From assembly GCA_022559985.1 (NCBI GenBank), contig JAFJTR010000118.1, forward strand, positions 1-64,000: a stretch of 64,000 bases of DNA. The letters are read 5' to 3'. The translations under genes and the position numbers were made by a program. How positions within the stretch are numbered: position 1 is the first letter of the stretch; each line of letters opens with the position of its first letter. Positions 41,735-51,170 of this stretch are shown in pieces. Origin of the DNA: Parastagonospora avenae f. sp. tritici 18332-5 (taxonomy: Eukaryota; Ascomycota; Dothideomycetes; Pleosporales; Phaeosphaeriaceae). A model generated the notes under the pieces. That model ran no database searches and had not been told where the DNA came from. It worked only from the letters and a program-made list of their open reading frames with translations.

Positions 41735-44479
41735 ATGACACAAGTTATCGACGTGCGTTTTGAGCACTATAGTGCGCCCTTCACGATCGGCGTCGACGAG
41801 CCAAAGCCTCGATTGTCCTGGAAGATCCACGCCTCATCACCTCAGTTCCAGCAGACTGCCTACGAAATAGAGATATTCGACGAATCTCCTCAATCAGCCC
41901 CAACTCGACTACATCTCACCAGGGTCGCGTCCTCTTCTTGCACATTGGTGCCGTGGCCATCAGACCAGCCCTTGTTATCTCGTCAGAAAATTGCTGCTAG
42001 GATCAGAGTATGGGATGAGCAAGACAATGCTAGCCCCTGGAGCGATCTAGCCGAGCTTGAGACTGGACTGCTGGAGCGCAACGAATGGCAATGTGCTCGG
42101 ATCGCCGCCTCATGGAACGCTGATTCCCCTGGTCCTCTGCCTGAGCAGCTGTACCGAAAAGAATTTCAAGTGGAGACAACTGTGAGCAGAGCTCGCCTTT
42201 ATATCACCTCTCAAGGGCTGTATGAGGCAAGTGTCAATGGCTCGAGGGTCGGCGACTACTTCTTGGCACCTGGCTGGACTTCATATGACGGAAGACTACA
42301 GTATCAAACTTACGATGTTACGTCTTCCCTGACTCCAGGTACCAATTGCCTTGGGGTTCGAGTCGCGGAAGGTTGGTTCAAAGGGCGTATTGGATACCTT
42401 GGTGGCGCTCGGAACATCTGGGGATCTCACACCGCACTTCTAGCTCAACTCGAGATCACGTTCAATGACGGTCACACTCAAATTGTGTGCTCAGACGACT
42501 CTTGGCTTCTATCAGACGGGCCCATTAGACTAGCGGAAATTTATGATGGAGAGAAGTATGATGCTACGCAGGAAATCCCAGACTGGTCACTGCCTACCAC
42601 ATCAGCAACTGTGCCATACTCGGGGTGGAAGCCTGTCACTTCTCTAGGGCCACTACCGGAATCGACAAAGCTTGTAGCGGGATACGGTGGTCCAGTTCGG
42701 CGCATTGAGACCGTTCCAGTGAAGCAGAAGATCAGTCCTTCTGGCCAGACCATCATCGACTTCGGTCAAAATTTGGTTGGATACCTTAGGCTGAGAGGTA
42801 TTAGGGGTCCTCGAGGACACAAGATTACTCTCAAACATGCCGAAATTCTAGAGGATGGTGAGCTCTGTGTTCGAATTCTCCGACAATGCGCGGCAACAGA
42901 CGAATACACGTTGAAAGGTACGGAAGGCGACGGCGAAGGAACATACGAACCTCGCTTCACGTTTCACGGTTTCCGCTACGCCCAGATTGACGGATGGCTC
43001 GGCGAGCTAGATCCTTCATCCGTTGAAGCTGTTGTATGTCACACGGACATGAAGCGTGTGGGATCTTTTTCATGCTCGAATGCCCTGCTCAACCAACTTC
43101 ATAGTAACGTCGTGTGGTCCATGCGTGGCAACTTTCTCTCCGTGCCCACCGACTGTCCTCAGCGAGATGAAAGGTTGGGATGGACCGGCGATATCGCACT
43201 ATTCGTACCAACTGCAGTCTTGCTTTACGATTGCTTCGGTATGCTCAAGAATTGGCTTGAAGATCTGGCCTACGACTCTAGTTGTTCAAATGGCGTTCCG
43301 CCTATAGTCTGCCCAAGCAATAAACCTGTTTGGACACCACAGACACCGACCGCAATCTGGGCAGATTCAGCCATCTTGGTACCATGGAATTTGTATCTGG
43401 AGACTGGCGACGAAGCTATTCTGTCTCAGCAGTTTGAGTTTATGACGAAGTATATGTCCATCATTCCAAAGAACAAAGAAGGTGCATCGCATCTATGCGA
43501 TCAGAATGGTTTCCAGTTTGGCGTAAGCATCGCATCAATCAGCCTCTTTTTACGTGTTTGCTGACCTTTCTAGGATTGGGTTGATCCTGCAGCTCCACCA
43601 GATTCGCCATTTAAGGCGTTCACGGATGCGATCATGGTGGCAAACATGTTTCTCATACAGAATCTGGATCTGATGAGTCAGATATCTGCCATTCTTGGAA
43701 AAGACATCGAGAAGCTCAGTTTTGCTGCCGAAGCCGAGGCAGCACGGGCCGAGTTTCAAGACGAATATGTGACTTCGACCGGTCGCCTGGTATCAGATTC
43801 GCAAACAGCATATTCACTGGCGATAACAATGAACATACTCCCGCCTGAGAAGCGTGTCCGGGCTGGCAACCGCCTAGCAGAGCTCGTCAAAAAGAACGGC
43901 TTCAAGATCGCCACAGGCTTCGCCGGCACGCCATTTGTTTGCGAAGCGCTTGCTAGAATGGGACACTGTCAGGTCGCTTACGCGATGCTTCTAGAAACTA
44001 ATTGTCCTTCTTGGCTATACCCAGTAAGCAAGGGTGCAACGACCATATGGGAAAGGTGGGATAGTATGCTACCCAACGGCAAAGCCAACATCGACGACAT
44101 GACTTCTTTCAATCATTACGCATTTGGCTCCATTGCCAAATTCCTTTATGAGCGTCTCGCTGGATTGCAGCGTGTTGATGCTGGATGGAAACAATGTCGC
44201 ATCGCACCTACGATAGGCGCTGAATTCACCAACGCCTCCGCATCCCACATCACACCAAGAGGCATGGTATCGTGTGAGTGGAAGACGAGTGAACTAAAAG
44301 ATGGAGTCGAGACATTCCAGCTCAAAGTCGTCGTCCCATACGGTACAATTGCTGAAGTTATCATCCCAGAAGGCACAGGAAGTCGCATCGAAAACGTTGG
44401 TCCGGGAGAATGGTCGTTCGATTCAAAGATTCGGCGAGAGTATGAGTGGCCACTGCAGTCCTTGGAGCTCAGGTTCTAA
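41735..44479 (+). CDS. Alpha-L-rhamnosidase, glycoside hydrolase family 78
   Basis: Two exons (41735-43522, 43574-44479) give 897 residues, the usual length. Order of domains: N-terminal beta domains with FTIGVDEPKPRLSWKI (residues ~13-28), the carbohydrate-binding-like region with ARLYITSQGLYEASVNGSRV and PGWTSYDGRLQYQTYDVT, and the (alpha/alpha)6 catalytic barrel with DCPQRDERLGWTGD (residues 473-486), which holds the general acid. GATTIWERWDS carries the likely base Glu756. GH78 enzymes release rhamnose from pectic side chains or flavonoid glycosides. No signal peptide is visible, so a cytosolic role on imported glycosides is likely. The ATG at 41735 is the first in frame. The intron has GTAAGC and TTTCTAG borders. 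Just downstream lies a relic of a sugar transporter, suggesting a former uptake-hydrolysis pair. Confidence 0.93.
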
Positions 44480-44784
44480 CAAGAGTGTAACTTAACAAGC
44501 GATAATGTAGCGAGAGTCGCGGATTCAATTCATTTATCAGTATCCAGTTGTCAGATATAACGAGCTAATTAAAGTAAGGTCGGATCTGTACAATCGAGCA
44601 GGGATCACTTAGCTTATTTAGCGCACGAGAACACCAAATCGTTAGAACCGAGACAATAGACATGGGAGACACAACAACAATCATCAATATCATCAAGATC
44701 ACATCACTACCATCTCATCGTATAATCTGACACCAGTATGCACCATCAGTCAGGCCTCTGATTGCTGTCATTCAGGAGTTTGGC
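44480..44784. other. Intergenic, nothing recognised
   Basis: AT-rich 3' flank of the rhamnosidase gene up to the point where the transporter relic becomes readable. Confidence 0.4.
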
Positions 44785-45755
44785 TAAAGTATGCTCGTGC
44801 GATTGCTATACTCCAGTCTTGCCTCGCAAGTAAGTCGAGCGCGATGCACCATTTCACGCGGGGTCGAGCTAACCATACGCATCAGACGCGGGGATCTCAG
44901 CAAGTGGTGCAGCAGGCTGGGCGTCCGCTGGAGAGATGTCATCACAGCGTCTCCGACCATACACAGTCGGATTTGCAAACTTGTCAACAATCAAGCTGGG
45001 TTGCAATCTCATCAATCAAGCTGGCTAACCTATGCGTCCATCAAGCCAATCTAGCAAAAGGAAATTTGCTAGTCAATTCAATCTAGGGTAAGCAGATTGA
45101 TTGATGAGATTGACAAGAATAAAGGTAAGGCAGGGAAGAGTAAAAGAGAGAAAAGAGAGAGGGGAAATGGAAAGCACGTGATTGTATCATGCGATCGATG
45201 ATGTATCCCAGGGTGGCTAGAGTCTTAGCTCAGGGTATAGAGGCTCCTTTTAACTTAAGCGAGCCAGTCAATCTAGGTCAATCAAGCCAATTCAATCTCG
45301 TTCAAAATACCTACCAATCTCATCAAGTCAATCTGCCGCTAGAGTTTTAGCGCCTCAAGCCAATCCAGGGGTCCCAGATGGATTGGATTGATTGTTGACA
45401 AGTATGCGGATTTGCCGCGGTCCTCTCTTGCGTCGCGGGCGTAGTCATGAAACGGCTCGTTCCGTGCATGGTCAACGAGAACGAATAGAATTGTGGATAC
45501 AAGACAGGCTGGTTTTACGCGGGTATTGGCCTTCAAGCAGTCGCCAGCATGTGGTTGTTGGTTCCCGATACAGCTGGGTAAGCCCTATCAAAGTGAGTGA
45601 GTCATGTAAGACATGCTAACGGTTTCTACAGAGCCAGAGCTGCCGAGTTGGATGAGCTGTTCAATAACAAAGTCCGCCCGTGGCGATTTGCAAAGACAGA
45701 GACTGCAACGCAACGCTTACTCAAGGTTGAAAAATTAGAGAAGCTGAAGCATTAG
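44785..45755 (+). pseudogene. MFS sugar transporter relic (C-terminal part) split by a MITE
   Basis: Pieces read as the last transmembrane part of a maltose/hexose-type sugar porter. They are KYARAIAILQSCLA, an intact intron (44830-44885, GTAAGT and CAG), then SGAAGWASAGEMSSQRLRPY and TVGF. Here the 431-base MITE interrupts. Beyond it come AAVLSCVAGVVMKRLVPCMV, NENE, a TAG at 45486-45488 where Trp is expected, NCGYKTGWFYAGIGLQAVAS and MWLLVPDTAG, another intact intron (45578-45631), and RAAELDELFNNKVRPWRFAK to TAG 45753. Removing the MITE plus one copy of its target duplication restores the frame exactly. GEMSSQRLRP matches the loop motif (ExxSxRLR) and AELDELF the C-terminal tail of the family. 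The 5' two-thirds of the gene is missing. Confidence 0.85.
44976..45406. mobile_element. hAT-type MITE, 431 bp, with 8-bp target duplication
   Basis: The termini are inverted repeats of 19 bases: CAAACTTGTCAACAATCAA at the left and CATACTTGTCAACAATCAA (reverse complement) at 45388-45406, one mismatch. They are flanked by a perfect 8-base direct repeat CGGATTTG at 44968-44975 and 45407-45414. CA ends and an 8-base duplication are hAT hallmarks. Both subterminal regions repeat TCAATC and CAATCT words many times; the centre is purine-rich. No coding capacity. Its termini differ from those of the hAT element at 18.8-21.6 kb, so another element must have mobilised it. Confidence 0.93.
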
Positions 45756-46365
45756 GGGGATGGTTTGGTACTGGTCTGGGAGGACTAAGCACGTCAACAT
45801 CGTATATTTGGGGTTCCAATGCGTATATAGACCGTCAAGGCTGTCGAAATTCGAGAATATGTGACGTTTCGCCCGAGATAATATGCAATACCGCTATGCC
45901 TAGCATGAATTTTGCACACATGCTACGCTCTGCGCAAGGTCTCTGGCGCTATACCTGTTACTCATCCTCGGCTTGTAAAGCAAGGCATTAAGCTGCATGG
46001 ACACGTGATCGCTCCCAAGCTCGCTGTACCCATCTGGTCAGTGTCACCATTTTGTAGCGGAGAAAAAGGAGAATGCGGCTTAGACAAGAATTTTTTCAGG
46101 TGCCATAATGATGCTAGGTTCGCTCTTCTAGAAATATGAGATCTCTATTGTGAATGCGACGTGGTTGCTAAATGAGAAAAGGGAGAAAATTCAAATGTTT
46201 GAGGAACGGAGGGAGGCTCGTGATCGCAATGCATGTCCCAAAACAAATTTCTTTCCTCGCGATAATCATACAGTCTATGTACAAGACCGAGAAGTAGGTC
46301 CTTATGCAACTCCATCCGCCCAAGCCACTTATCATCTCCAAGTCGCATTCTAACATTTCCAAGTT
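45756..46365. other. Intergenic, nothing recognised
   Basis: The 3' flanks of the transporter relic and of the minus-strand secreted protein gene; short frames only. Confidence 0.4.
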
Positions 46366-46911
46366 TTACTCGTCCTTGTCCGATTGGATCAGCGCTTCAG
46401 AGCCTCCAGTATTGCGGCGCGAACGTCGTCTCGTCGTTGCATATCCGCGACCGCGAGGCGATTTACTTCCGTACTGAGAGCCTCTCTTCTTGTGTGGTGG
46501 TGGGCCGTTCCAGTGTGGAGGGTGGTGTCCTATGGTTGCGTTGGGCTTGTGACCCCAACCATGTTTGACCGTTCCATGACCCGTATCCGTTCTGTTGTGC
46601 TTCCAGGGCATGTACTCATGCTCTGGCACAGCTATCTTGTCTTGGTTCGCGTTGGCATGAGGATGGGGCTTCACTGCGCCTTTGGGCTTGGGTCCCCACC
46701 AAGTTTGTCCAGGTTTGTGCTCCCAGTGATGGTTCTGAGGAGGAGGGTTGCCTTTGACTACGGCGGCGGTACTTGTGGGCTTGGGTTCCCACCAAGTCTG
46801 GTTGGGCTTGTGCCCCCAGTGATTCTGACCGGGTTTGTTTTCCCAGTGATTCTTCGCCAGTGCTGCTCCCGTGAAGCTGAGGAGAGCTAGGAAAGTAGTA
46901 CAAAGATGCAT
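46366..46911 (-). CDS. Small secreted HWxxKP-repeat protein
   Basis: 181 residues with a clear signal peptide (MHLCTTFLALLSFTGAALA). The mature chain starts KNHWENKPGQNHWGHKPNQ and repeats an 8-11-residue unit with consensus [HW]-W-[EG]-x-K-P-[NG]-Q: NHWENKPGQ, NHWGHKPNQ, TWWEPKP, HHWEHKPGQ, TWWGPKPKG, later KHGWGHKPNATIGHH and PHWNGPPPHKK. It is rich in His, Trp, Pro and Asn, with no cysteines in the mature part, and ends in a basic segment (RGYATTRRRSRRNTGG). I recognise no family. His/Trp repeats may bind metal or carbohydrate; the small size, signal peptide and lack of homology would fit an effector or wall protein. Both are inference. Confidence 0.75.
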   Translation of the reverse strand: MHLCTTFLALLSFTGAALAKNHWENKPGQNHWGHKPNQTWWEPKPTSTAAVVKGNPPPQNHHWEHKPGQTWWGPKPKGAVKPHPHANANQDKIAVPEHEYMPWKHNRTDTGHGTVKHGWGHKPNATIGHHPPHWNGPPPHKKRGSQYGSKSPRGRGYATTRRRSRRNTGGSEALIQSDKDE

Positions 46912-49154
46912 CGTTGTGTGATTGGGAAGGATGTGCTGACATCGAAACTAGCGACCGCGGCCTTGATCCTAAGTACCTGTCCTGCGCCCCATTGATGGCT
47001 TACCATGCTGACCCACAGCTTCGATCATCGATGAACGCGTGGCTTGGGGGCTCCACAGCCAACATGTGGTGCGGATTTCAGTAGGATTTCGTGTCAAGAT
47101 AGTGGAGGTAGACTGATGCAAAGGTGCACTTGCGACGTTGATCTTGATATATTGAGGTTCTGTGGAAGTATCAAGCCGCAAAAATCAGGGCTTGCGGACC
47201 GATTTGGTACCGATTTGGCAACACCACGGCTGTTTGATATGAGGTCTATCGTTGTCTGCTGGTTACTACCAGTCGCACTTCATGAACCATGGTTGTCCTG
47301 ACTTAGCCCGGCACGTGCTCGTGAATGTTTGGTTAATGTCAAACGCTTGTTGGTTTACAGATCCGTAGGCAAGTGTAAGGCGAAACCAAACATACCAACC
47401 TATCGCACCTCTATTCGGCCCCCGCCAAGTCAAACGTCCAACACCGATCCCAGCAATCGCGACATACGATCAAGTCCCGCAGAATTAGTGACGTCAGAAT
47501 AGTAGGAGACGTGATCACAAAACAAACATGTCAGCCACTTGTAAACGTGTTCGCAAGGCTGTCAGGTATTTGCAGGGGTGACGGGGCGAGTATGATTAGA
47601 TGGCGCTGATCACTCGGACTCCGACGACATCCATGTATGTATGTACATACCCGAACACGTGATTACGTACACCCTCCTAATTCACAAAGCATTTTTGTAG
47701 AGTTCACATAGCGTTTTTGTAGCGTTCAAAAATATTGAATGTGTGGATTGTTCATGGTACCTAATCAATGTCTAACTGGTTCCCAGGTGTGGTAGACCAA
47801 CGAAGTCACACAAAATTCGGCGGGGCGAAACCAACTGCGACACGGGACTGTTCCTACCAATACCAGAAACTTCCAACACCCGATCAGTCCCGTGCGACCG
47901 CTATAGTGAGATATCGCCTGGTGTAAAGATAGAGAAAAGGCTGAAACACGCTGACCAGGGAAGGTAAGGGTGATCCGAATTCTCGGTCGTAAAACAAAAT
48001 TGACCGAGACCTGGGCAGAAGATCAAGTTCATGGTTCGACGAGGGGATAGGAATGTAGAATGAGTTGGAGCCGAGATATGTGAGAGGGATGATACACATG
48101 TTGGTGTCAGTCTCCCAGCTCCGCTTTGCTCAACACCTTTGGTTTCTGGCAGCTACAATCTGACTGTACAAGCAGCTTATATAGACATTCTGGCAATCTT
48201 ATTTGAATGTAGAAATCATCGCTGGAACATAAGAGTAGGCATCCTCACAAGGAGGAAGACGTATCAGTCTCATCTTGTCGGATCACAAGTATCGTCAATA
48301 TCTCAACTACGCGATCAGGCGCACTGATCTCGGTCACGCGGTCAGACGCGCTGATCGCGGCGTCCGAGCAGCGCTCAGACCAGAACCCCTGAGCCCATCT
48401 CTTCTGTAGTTCTCCTCCTTAGTACAAAAAAAGTCAACAACAATCACCGAACAGAATGCATTCCTAGTTATCGTTATTTCCTTTGAGCACTAGTGCGAAG
48501 CCCTACCAACACATCTCATATTTAGTAATCTATCACTGGTTCAAACAAACTCTGAGCATACCATAGCCACTGAGAGACTGCCTTGTCCTCGCTGATAGGC
48601 GTATTTGATCTCGTCTCTTGATTTCATTTGAGTGAAGGTTTCTTGGTTGCCATCGGACTTATCACCAAGACCACTAAATTCCAATGGCCAAAATTTGAGT
48701 TGCGAGTGCCGAATGGTCTGTTGTGTTTTCTACTTACTCGCCTATACCCTTGACGAAACTTACGCTCACTGACCAGCGGATGGGAATTTAGAAGCGATGG
48801 ATTGAAATAATGCTGCTGCGATGCTGGAGATACTAGCGGTCGGTTGAAAATGGGGATCTAGTCCACAGCGCCGCTCAGAGTGAAAGCGATGATGTCGACG
48901 CGCCGATATATACATGAGAAGCGCTCTGATTGGTACAGACAAGTCAGCATGTGTCAAAGAAGAACAAAGTCAAACGGCCAATCGAAATTTTCCGACTCTC
49001 GCAAGCTTTGCTAAGCTCTTTACGTTTGCGCACGGCCTCTCTATCTGCGGTCTACAACTGCGCTTTCTCTATTCCCACAAGCAGACTTTATATTTCATTC
49101 CCAACCACTCTCCACCTGTCAACTGGAAGGTGCTTCTAAACTGTTTTCGACAAG
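46912..49154. other. Long intergenic region; duplicated upstream element
   Basis: 2.2 kb without a supported gene. It holds a CRE-like TGACGTCA at 47489-47496, a short TATG/TACA microsatellite near 47636-47650, a cluster of CGCGCTGATC/GATCAGGCGC words at 48313-48360, and the element at 48454-48511 that recurs upstream of another cluster gene. Confidence 0.5.
48454..48511. repeat. Duplicated upstream element, copy 1
   Basis: About 58 bases including ATTTCCTTTGAGCACTAGTG and CCCTACCAACA, about 640-700 bases before the start of the gene at 49155. A roughly 80% identical copy lies at 53271-53327. Confidence 0.75.
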
Positions 49155-50492
49155 ATGCCGCCTTTGAAAAAGACTGGAGACTACCGACCCACCTGGAAAC
49201 TATCACTCGCCGACCGCCATCATGCAAAATATGCACACAAAGTCATCGATCGTATCATACGCCAAGAGAACCGGCCGCACAAGATTAGGAAGCGCGGTAT
49301 GAATAAGGCTCGATTGATCACATACTGGGTGGAGCAAGACCAAGCCATCAAAATTCAAGGCAAACCCGAACTGGTGGCCGACTACACATCAGTTGCGGGC
49401 GAAGACGGACTCACGTCAGAAGAATGGGTAGGACTTGCAAAAGAGCTCAAGACTGCAACGGTACGATACAGCACGAAGCACAAGGACAATAAGCGCAAGG
49501 GCGTAGCAACAAAGCGAAAGCGCACCACCTCAGAGGAGACCCGCAAGACCAAGCGTACGAAGAAGAATAGCGATGACAGTGAGGATTCCACATCCGAGGA
49601 TAGCGAAGATCATGGGGACTCAGACATCGAGAGCGAAGATCAAGAAGCATCACTCTCTGATGGTAAACCTTCGAAGGGCCCGAAGCTCTTGTTCGGATAT
49701 CGAAGATTGACTGGGAGAGCAGATGAGACAGAGGCCCAGCGCAAGGCTCGTCGTACCCGTCAGAGAGGTCGTCACTCTGCTACCGATGGCGATGCGAGCG
49801 GTACAGAAGACCGTGTCGCTGCCACGAAGCGCTCTTGGAACACGAGCGCTACCTCGAAAGAGCCCGCGCGTCGATATGTGGCTGACAGCGATGATCCGGT
49901 CCACAAGACAGCGAATACGAAGAGGACGTCCGCAACTCCCTCTATGCTCCCACATCCCCGCTCTGTGCGGCGCGTCAAAGGCGGGGTGCCCGGATCTTAT
50001 AAGCGCTTCAAGCCCGTCCACTCAGACAGCTCTGGAGATTCACCGGAAGAGCTCGATGATTACATGAGTACCTTTGGAAACGGTGTCGTTGCCCCACGCG
50101 GCTTTAACAATCTCAGCGCCGCTTCTATGCTAACCAAGGCAAGCAAGAAAGGCAAGGAGCCCACTAGCCAGCATAAGCACGAGCACAAGGACGATGGGAG
50201 CGATCTATTACCACGTCCGCTTCCTTTGTCCCACGACAAGCAGATGAGTATGCTTCAAGAGTATACTGAGATGGAAGATGGCGACAAGCCAGAGTACGAT
50301 AAGTGGGCAAAGCGCCATGCCGCAACTGTACGTGTATTTCTTTCCAAGACTGATCTTACAAGACACGCTAACGCTCTTCAGTCATCCGACAAAGACACCC
50401 CGTTCTCCATGCCCTATGGGATGTCGCCCGTTCGAAAGCGCGGGTCGACAGAGGTTGGTGAGGCCGAGGAGGATGAGGATGAGGACGTTTGA
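49155..50492 (+). CDS. Unknown basic/acidic protein with YRPTWKLS domain, cluster gene 4
   Basis: Exons 49155-50327 and 50382-50492 give 427 residues. The 54-base intron is in frame and stop-free but has a GTACGT donor, GCTAAC branch and CTTCAG acceptor, so I take it as spliced. The N-terminal domain (residues ~8-90: DYRPTWKLSLADRHHAKYAH, IIRQENRP, GMNKARLITYWVEQDQ) recurs in the next cluster gene. The middle is Lys/Arg- and Asp/Ser-rich with nuclear-type signals (TKRKRTTSEE, KTKRTKKNS). The tail ends EEDEDEDV. After the TGA at 50490 the frame remains coding-like (ELGRLESQMWKINPYLCPVS), crosses a TAG at 50559 and ends at TAG 50625. The ancestral protein was therefore probably about 44 residues longer. 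Function unknown. Confidence 0.75.
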   Translation: MPPLKKTGDYRPTWKLSLADRHHAKYAHKVIDRIIRQENRPHKIRKRGMNKARLITYWVEQDQAIKIQGKPELVADYTSVAGEDGLTSEEWVGLAKELKTATVRYSTKHKDNKRKGVATKRKRTTSEETRKTKRTKKNSDDSEDSTSEDSEDHGDSDIESEDQEASLSDGKPSKGPKLLFGYRRLTGRADETEAQRKARRTRQRGRHSATDGDASGTEDRVAATKRSWNTSATSKEPARRYVADSDDPVHKTANTKRTSATPSMLPHPRSVRRVKGGVPGSYKRFKPVHSDSSGDSPEELDDYMSTFGNGVVAPRGFNNLSAASMLTKASKKGKEPTSQHKHEHKDDGSDLLPRPLPLSHDKQMSMLQEYTEMEDGDKPEYDKWAKRHAATVRVFLSKTDLTRHANALQSSDKDTPFSMPYGMSPVRKRGSTEVGEAEEDEDEDV

Positions 50493-50627
50493 GAGCTGGG
50501 TCGACTGGAATCTCAGATGTGGAAGATCAATCCTTACCTCTGCCCCGTTTCAGAGATTTAGAGCGCTGTATGGAACGATTTGTCCCAGCTTGCTGAGCTA
50601 TTCAGCGCGCTGAATGTAAACTTCTAG

Positions 50628-51170
50628 CCAGAGTTGGCCAACAAGACACCAGACGGGCGACTTGTGTAAATGAGAGCTGAAGTAGAGCTTCCCAAAATGA
50701 GGTTACACCAAAAAACCTCAACGAGAATGTTAGCAGGAGAGCCGTGAATGTGACATGCGAAAAGTGTAATGGTCAAATCGTAGCATCAACGCACCGAACG
50801 GAATTGCTGACAATGTGAATGTTCCGAGACACCCGACCAGAGCAAGTACAGCAACTTCGTAAACTTCGTGTGTGGGCGTCATGATGTTGATCTTGTGTTA
50901 ATACATCCAACCCGATCGACCCTAGAGAGTAGGTCAGCAACATAACAGAGTGAATAGTCAACCAATCTCCCGCGAGCGGAAAGTGACGTCAACCGATGGT
51001 TTTCGCGCCTGTTCCTCGCACAGTATTTCCTCTCCCGTGGCTACTAGCAAGGCCATTATTGACCCTCTACTGCCCCAATCACTCGACCTCTCCACCCCGC
51101 GACCTCACGATACTAAGAAACATCCACACCCAGAGACGCATATCCACCACAACCGTACACCCCTTCTAAG
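50628..51170. other. Intergenic with probable promoter
   Basis: Between two paralogous cluster genes. It contains CCAAT at about 50962 and a palindromic TGACGTCA at 50984-50991, then a CA/CC-rich leader up to the ATG at 51171. Confidence 0.5.
50984..50991. promoter_or_regulatory. CRE/ATF-type palindrome TGACGTCA
   Basis: A perfect 8-base CRE palindrome 180 bases before the start of cluster gene 5. In fungi such sites bind bZIP factors of the ATF/CREB type; its use here is unproven. Confidence 0.35.

Noticed and set aside
48313..48360. CRISPR-like or structured repeat of GATCAGGCGC words
   Set aside because: Copies are too few, too short and irregular; eukaryotic context.
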